Origin: UBA6522 sp036231525
GTDB taxonomy: Bacteria > Pseudomonadota > Gammaproteobacteria > Steroidobacterales > Rariloculaceae
Length of the DNA stretch: 8,462 nt
Direction: 5' to 3'
Assembly: GCA_036231525.1 (NCBI GenBank)
Contig: JAZAGZ010000096.1
Span: 1-8,462 of the forward strand
Shown: piece by piece, positions 5,797 to 8,462 of the stretch
Position numbering within the stretch: the first letter of the stretch is position 1
How the letters are laid out: every line of letters starts with the position of its first letter
Position numbers and translations under genes: made by a program
Notes under the pieces: model-generated
The model's input: the letters and a program-made list of their open reading frames with translations, nothing else
Database searches by the model: none
What the model was told of the DNA's origin: nothing

Positions 5797-7545
5797 ATGT
5801 TGTCCATTACTTTTCCAGTACGTCTATTACTGGGTTTTTTTATTCTTTGTGCTGCACTGCCTGCTTTAGCACAGAGACCCAAGATTGCTGTATTTTCTGG
5901 ACCGACCGCCACGATTCAGAACAGCGAGCCCCTTGTAACTAGCAATAATGCTCGAGCCAAGTACGGGTTACCTCTTCTAACTAACCCGGATGGGACTCCA
6001 ATATTGTTCGATGCGGTTCGGCCTCAGCGACTAGCTGCGCCTGTAACGGTCTACTTGGAGGCTTTTAGTGCGCATCCATTAGAAGGGGATATGGAAGAGC
6101 TATACGCGCCGCCTGATGGATACGTTGATTCTGAGACGGGGGTTTTTCAAAGCGAACGACGCGGGTCCGACGACGTTCCTGTTTACGAGGTTCTGCTGAG
6201 TCCGGAGGATGGCCTTTATCCTCTGCCCTACATGGCTCGTCAGGCTGACGGTAGAGCTTGGGATGGTTATTGCACTAGCGGTGGAGACGTTTCCAAAGAA
6301 AGTTGTCGTGTGCCCTTCTACCCGGATGCTTCTCGTATCTTCGAAGAGATTGATCGGCTTGGTATTGGTGCGGGAGGGGGAAATAACCTTCTCAATTCCA
6401 AAGCAAATTTTGATTTTTATCGACCCGCTCCATCGGGCGGTTACAGAAAGGGACTTTCTGCGAAAGAACGCACTGATGTCGGTGATGGTGATATTCCAGA
6501 GGAGGTTTGGGGCCGCGACTTTTTTACCTACTTGCCAGTATCGGAGGCGCCAACCATGCCCACACTAGCGCGTTTAACTAACGTGGTACAGAACGCGCTC
6601 GCAACAGAGGAATACGCGGGAGCCATTTGGCTTGAAGGCAGCCCGACTATAGAGGAAACGACTTATTGGCTCGGGTTGTTAATTGATACCACTATTCCCA
6701 TCATCGGTAACGCTTCTCAGCGAACCCATGGAATGCTCAGTAATGATGGTGATCGCAATATTGTGGATTCTGTCGACTATATTCTATCAGACGTGTGGCA
6801 GGATTCTGACGGTGAGGACCGGATTGGTGCCGTAATGATCCAGGAAGAGCAAATCTTCACTGCACGTGACGTGACGAAGGGTGATGACCGACCCGGTGGA
6901 TATCTTGCAACCGGTGGTCATGGGGGTATTGTTGGGGGTGTTCACCCGATCGCTTTGTCATTTATACCAACTAAAAGGCATACCCATACCTCGGAGGTTA
7001 ACCTAGCGATGCTCCCTAACTACGTGACGGGTGTTAGCCGTGAGGGAGAGGTTGAGGTTGGCATAAAGAACGACCAGGGTGAACTTCTCGAATCTGCCAT
7101 TCCAAAAGTAACTCTCATGAAGCATCTTCGGTATCTTCCAGACGATTTTTCTGATGATCCTGAGATGGTGGTGGAAGTTCTAGGGCGGATTGAAAAGAAT
7201 CTTACAGATTCGCCGCTTTCGGGCTTCGTGCTTGAGGGGCAAGCGCCTTATGGGGGCGCCGATGAACCAACTCTCGCAGCACTTAGACGTGCAGCACTTA
7301 CGGGCATGCCTGTCGTACGCGTGGGTCGGGGGCATAACGAGGGATTTACGCCAATCAACACTAACGATCTTTTCATTGAGGGTGGGAATCTGACAGCACC
7401 GAAGGCACGTATTCTTCTTATGGCCTGCCTGATGAAGTTTGGAAGCCTGCCTTTACCAAACGATCGTAATAATCCTACTGACGCTGAATTGGATGCAATT
7501 CAAGTTAAGGTTGCTACCTATCAGGCTGTTTTTGACACTCACTGA
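5797..7545 (+). CDS. Exported asparaginase-like protein with altered active-site motifs
   Basis: A 582-residue exported protein distantly related to L-asparaginase/glutaminase (usual length about 330). The signal peptide ends at ALPALA (residues 20-25). Matching blocks in order: KIAVFSGPT (29-37), equivalent to the first TGGT motif and keeping its Thr; GSPTIEETTYWL (281-292), equivalent to GTDT-x-EET; PIIGNASQ...LSNDGDRNIVDSV (301-326), equivalent to the PVV.GAMR..SADG.NL motif; ARDVTK (356-361), keeping the catalytic Lys; GHGGIVG (374-380); GFVLEGQAPYGG (476-487); GMPVVRVGRG (503-512); and LTAPKARILLMA (532-543). The second catalytic pair Thr-Asp is Ser-Pro here (282-283). About 240 residues separate the first and second motifs, far more than usual; this insertion includes Cys159 and Cys170 and a Gly-rich GAGGGNN (191-197). 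The ribosome site GGGGGAAGA lies just upstream of the ATG. Probably periplasmic. An amide hydrolase with a different substrate, or a non-catalytic relative, are both possible; true asparaginase activity is doubtful. Confidence 0.78.
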   Translation: MLSITFPVRLLLGFFILCAALPALAQRPKIAVFSGPTATIQNSEPLVTSNNARAKYGLPLLTNPDGTPILFDAVRPQRLAAPVTVYLEAFSAHPLEGDMEELYAPPDGYVDSETGVFQSERRGSDDVPVYEVLLSPEDGLYPLPYMARQADGRAWDGYCTSGGDVSKESCRVPFYPDASRIFEEIDRLGIGAGGGNNLLNSKANFDFYRPAPSGGYRKGLSAKERTDVGDGDIPEEVWGRDFFTYLPVSEAPTMPTLARLTNVVQNALATEEYAGAIWLEGSPTIEETTYWLGLLIDTTIPIIGNASQRTHGMLSNDGDRNIVDSVDYILSDVWQDSDGEDRIGAVMIQEEQIFTARDVTKGDDRPGGYLATGGHGGIVGGVHPIALSFIPTKRHTHTSEVNLAMLPNYVTGVSREGEVEVGIKNDQGELLESAIPKVTLMKHLRYLPDDFSDDPEMVVEVLGRIEKNLTDSPLSGFVLEGQAPYGGADEPTLAALRRAALTGMPVVRVGRGHNEGFTPINTNDLFIEGGNLTAPKARILLMACLMKFGSLPLPNDRNNPTDAELDAIQVKVATYQAVFDTH

Positions 7546-7559
7546 TCAGGGGAGAAGCT

Positions 7560-8462
7560 ATGACTAAAAAAATTAATCAATCGAATCTTTACGGACACTT
7601 GATCTGTGGTTTTGGATTATTGTTGGCTACGATAACAATATCTACTCACGCTCAAATGAGAGAGGTTGGTATCAGTCCTTGGGGAGCAACAGATGAGATC
7701 GGGCGCCTTAATCTTATTACACCGGAATCGCGTGCCCATATCCTATCCCGAATCGACGGAAGTACCGTGTACGATTTATCGGTGGAATATTATGTAGGTA
7801 TGCCTAGTTTCCAGGCGCTCGGAGATCCTGCCTATAAATTCTGGATGACCCATACCCCTAATGGCACGGTAGTTGATGATCCTAATGGGCAAGGCCGAGA
7901 GATGAATGAGCGCGTTACTTACTCAGGTTCGGCTGTCTCTATGTATACACACATGGGCACCCACATAGACACGTTGAATCACTTCGGTTTGAACGGAAAA
8001 ATATGGAACGGTTATGAGGCTCAAGAATATCTTGGTGATCGCGGTTGGAAGGTGACCGGCGCAGAAGAGATTCCGCCGATTATTGCAAGAGGTGTGCTTA
8101 TTGACGTTGCTGCTGCCAAAGGTGTCGATATGTTGAGCGACAATTACCGCATCAGTCGTCAGGATCTCGTTGACGCATTGGAAATGCAGCGTGTGGACTT
8201 GGAAGAGGGTGATGTTGTGCTAATCCGCACCGGGCGTATGCGAGTGTACGAGGATGCAGCTGCCTACATGGTAAACAACCCTGGCATTGGTTTGGAGGCG
8301 GCTGAGTTTCTAGTTGAGGAGAGTGGCGCTATTGTCATTGGTCTGGATACTCTGAGTTTTGAGGTGTCCTCCTCAGAGCTCGAGGATGACTATATTCCTG
8401 TCCATACTTATCTTTTGGGGCAGCAAGGCACTCCTATTTTAGAGTTAGTTTATCTAGAAGAA
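7560..8462 (+). CDS. Exported cyclase / kynurenine-formamidase-like hydrolase (3' truncated by window)
   Basis: The frame runs from ATG at 7560 to the window edge without a stop: 301 codons, probably lacking some 25-40 at the C terminus. A signal peptide (hydrophobic 13-27, ending STHA at 28-31) predicts export. The mature start WGATDEIGRLNLITPE (41-56) is typical of the cyclase family (PF04199: arylformamidase, isatin hydrolase and relatives). The metal-binding signature HxGTHxDxxxH is intact at residues 131-141 (HMGTHIDTLNH), so a divalent-metal hydrolase is expected, opening an amide, lactam or ester bond. Other family features are GVLIDV (178-183), LEEGDVVLIRTG (214-225) and GLDTLSFE (261-268). 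AGGGGAG lies just before the ATG and the gene starts 14 bases after the asparaginase-like stop, so the two are almost certainly cotranscribed. Many relatives are cytoplasmic; the leader here indicates periplasmic action. The substrate cannot be told from sequence. Confidence 0.88.
   Translation, partial: MTKKINQSNLYGHLICGFGLLLATITISTHAQMREVGISPWGATDEIGRLNLITPESRAHILSRIDGSTVYDLSVEYYVGMPSFQALGDPAYKFWMTHTPNGTVVDDPNGQGREMNERVTYSGSAVSMYTHMGTHIDTLNHFGLNGKIWNGYEAQEYLGDRGWKVTGAEEIPPIIARGVLIDVAAAKGVDMLSDNYRISRQDLVDALEMQRVDLEEGDVVLIRTGRMRVYEDAAAYMVNNPGIGLEAAEFLVEESGAIVIGLDTLSFEVSSSELEDDYIPVHTYLLGQQGTPILELVYLEE

Noticed and set aside
5616..5912. Minus-strand frame crossing the 5665-5796 gap
   Set aside because: It spans the end of one conserved gene, the gap, and the start of another; no ribosome site or recognisable protein.
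1..8462. Mobile element, CRISPR array, tRNA or defence system
   Set aside because: No transposase, integrase, regularly spaced repeats, tRNA-like cloverleaf or defence-associated domains could be found on either strand.

Overview
This window reads as chromosomal DNA of a gammaproteobacterium, probably a free-living marine or aquatic lineage. The main reason is the left end, which follows the gene neighbourhood known from Pseudomonas and relatives: the tail of a probable nagZ, hpt, an S-methyl-5'-thioinosine phosphorylase (mtnP/MTIP) and, convergently, a csiV-type cell-wall gene. Base composition looks moderate (near 50% G+C by eye). No tRNA, rRNA, CRISPR array, insertion sequence, transposase or integrase is visible.

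Layout. (1) Positions 1-1426, plus strand: a tight operon whose three genes overlap by 4 bases at each junction (GTGA, then ATGA). The last two genes form a purine-salvage pair: MTIP releases hypoxanthine from methylthioinosine and Hpt turns hypoxanthine into IMP. (2) Positions 1490-2530, minus strand: a csiV-like secreted peptidoglycan-binding protein with an unusually acidic middle section. (3) Positions 2659-8462, plus strand: five genes in a row, all with N-terminal signal peptides. The first three (2659-3396, 3455-4456, 4633-5664) are divergent paralogues that share a C-terminal domain framed by two conserved cysteines. The second and third also carry an N-terminal DUF6152-type domain that starts with His-His-Ser right at the predicted signal-peptide cleavage site. 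Next come a 582-residue secreted relative of L-asparaginase with altered active-site motifs and, 14 bases later, a secreted cyclase/kynurenine-formamidase-like metal hydrolase that runs off the window.

How the genes may work together. The left part is housekeeping. The right part looks like an accessory exported module: two hydrolases from amide/lactam-cleaving families plus three uncharacterised periplasmic proteins. Its substrate cannot be read from the sequence. The intergenic gaps inside this module (176 and 132 bases) carry inverted repeats and helically phased direct repeats, so it may be several transcription units rather than one simple operon. The module sits beside csiV, where mfd is usually found in related bacteria, which suggests an insertion or rearrangement at that point.
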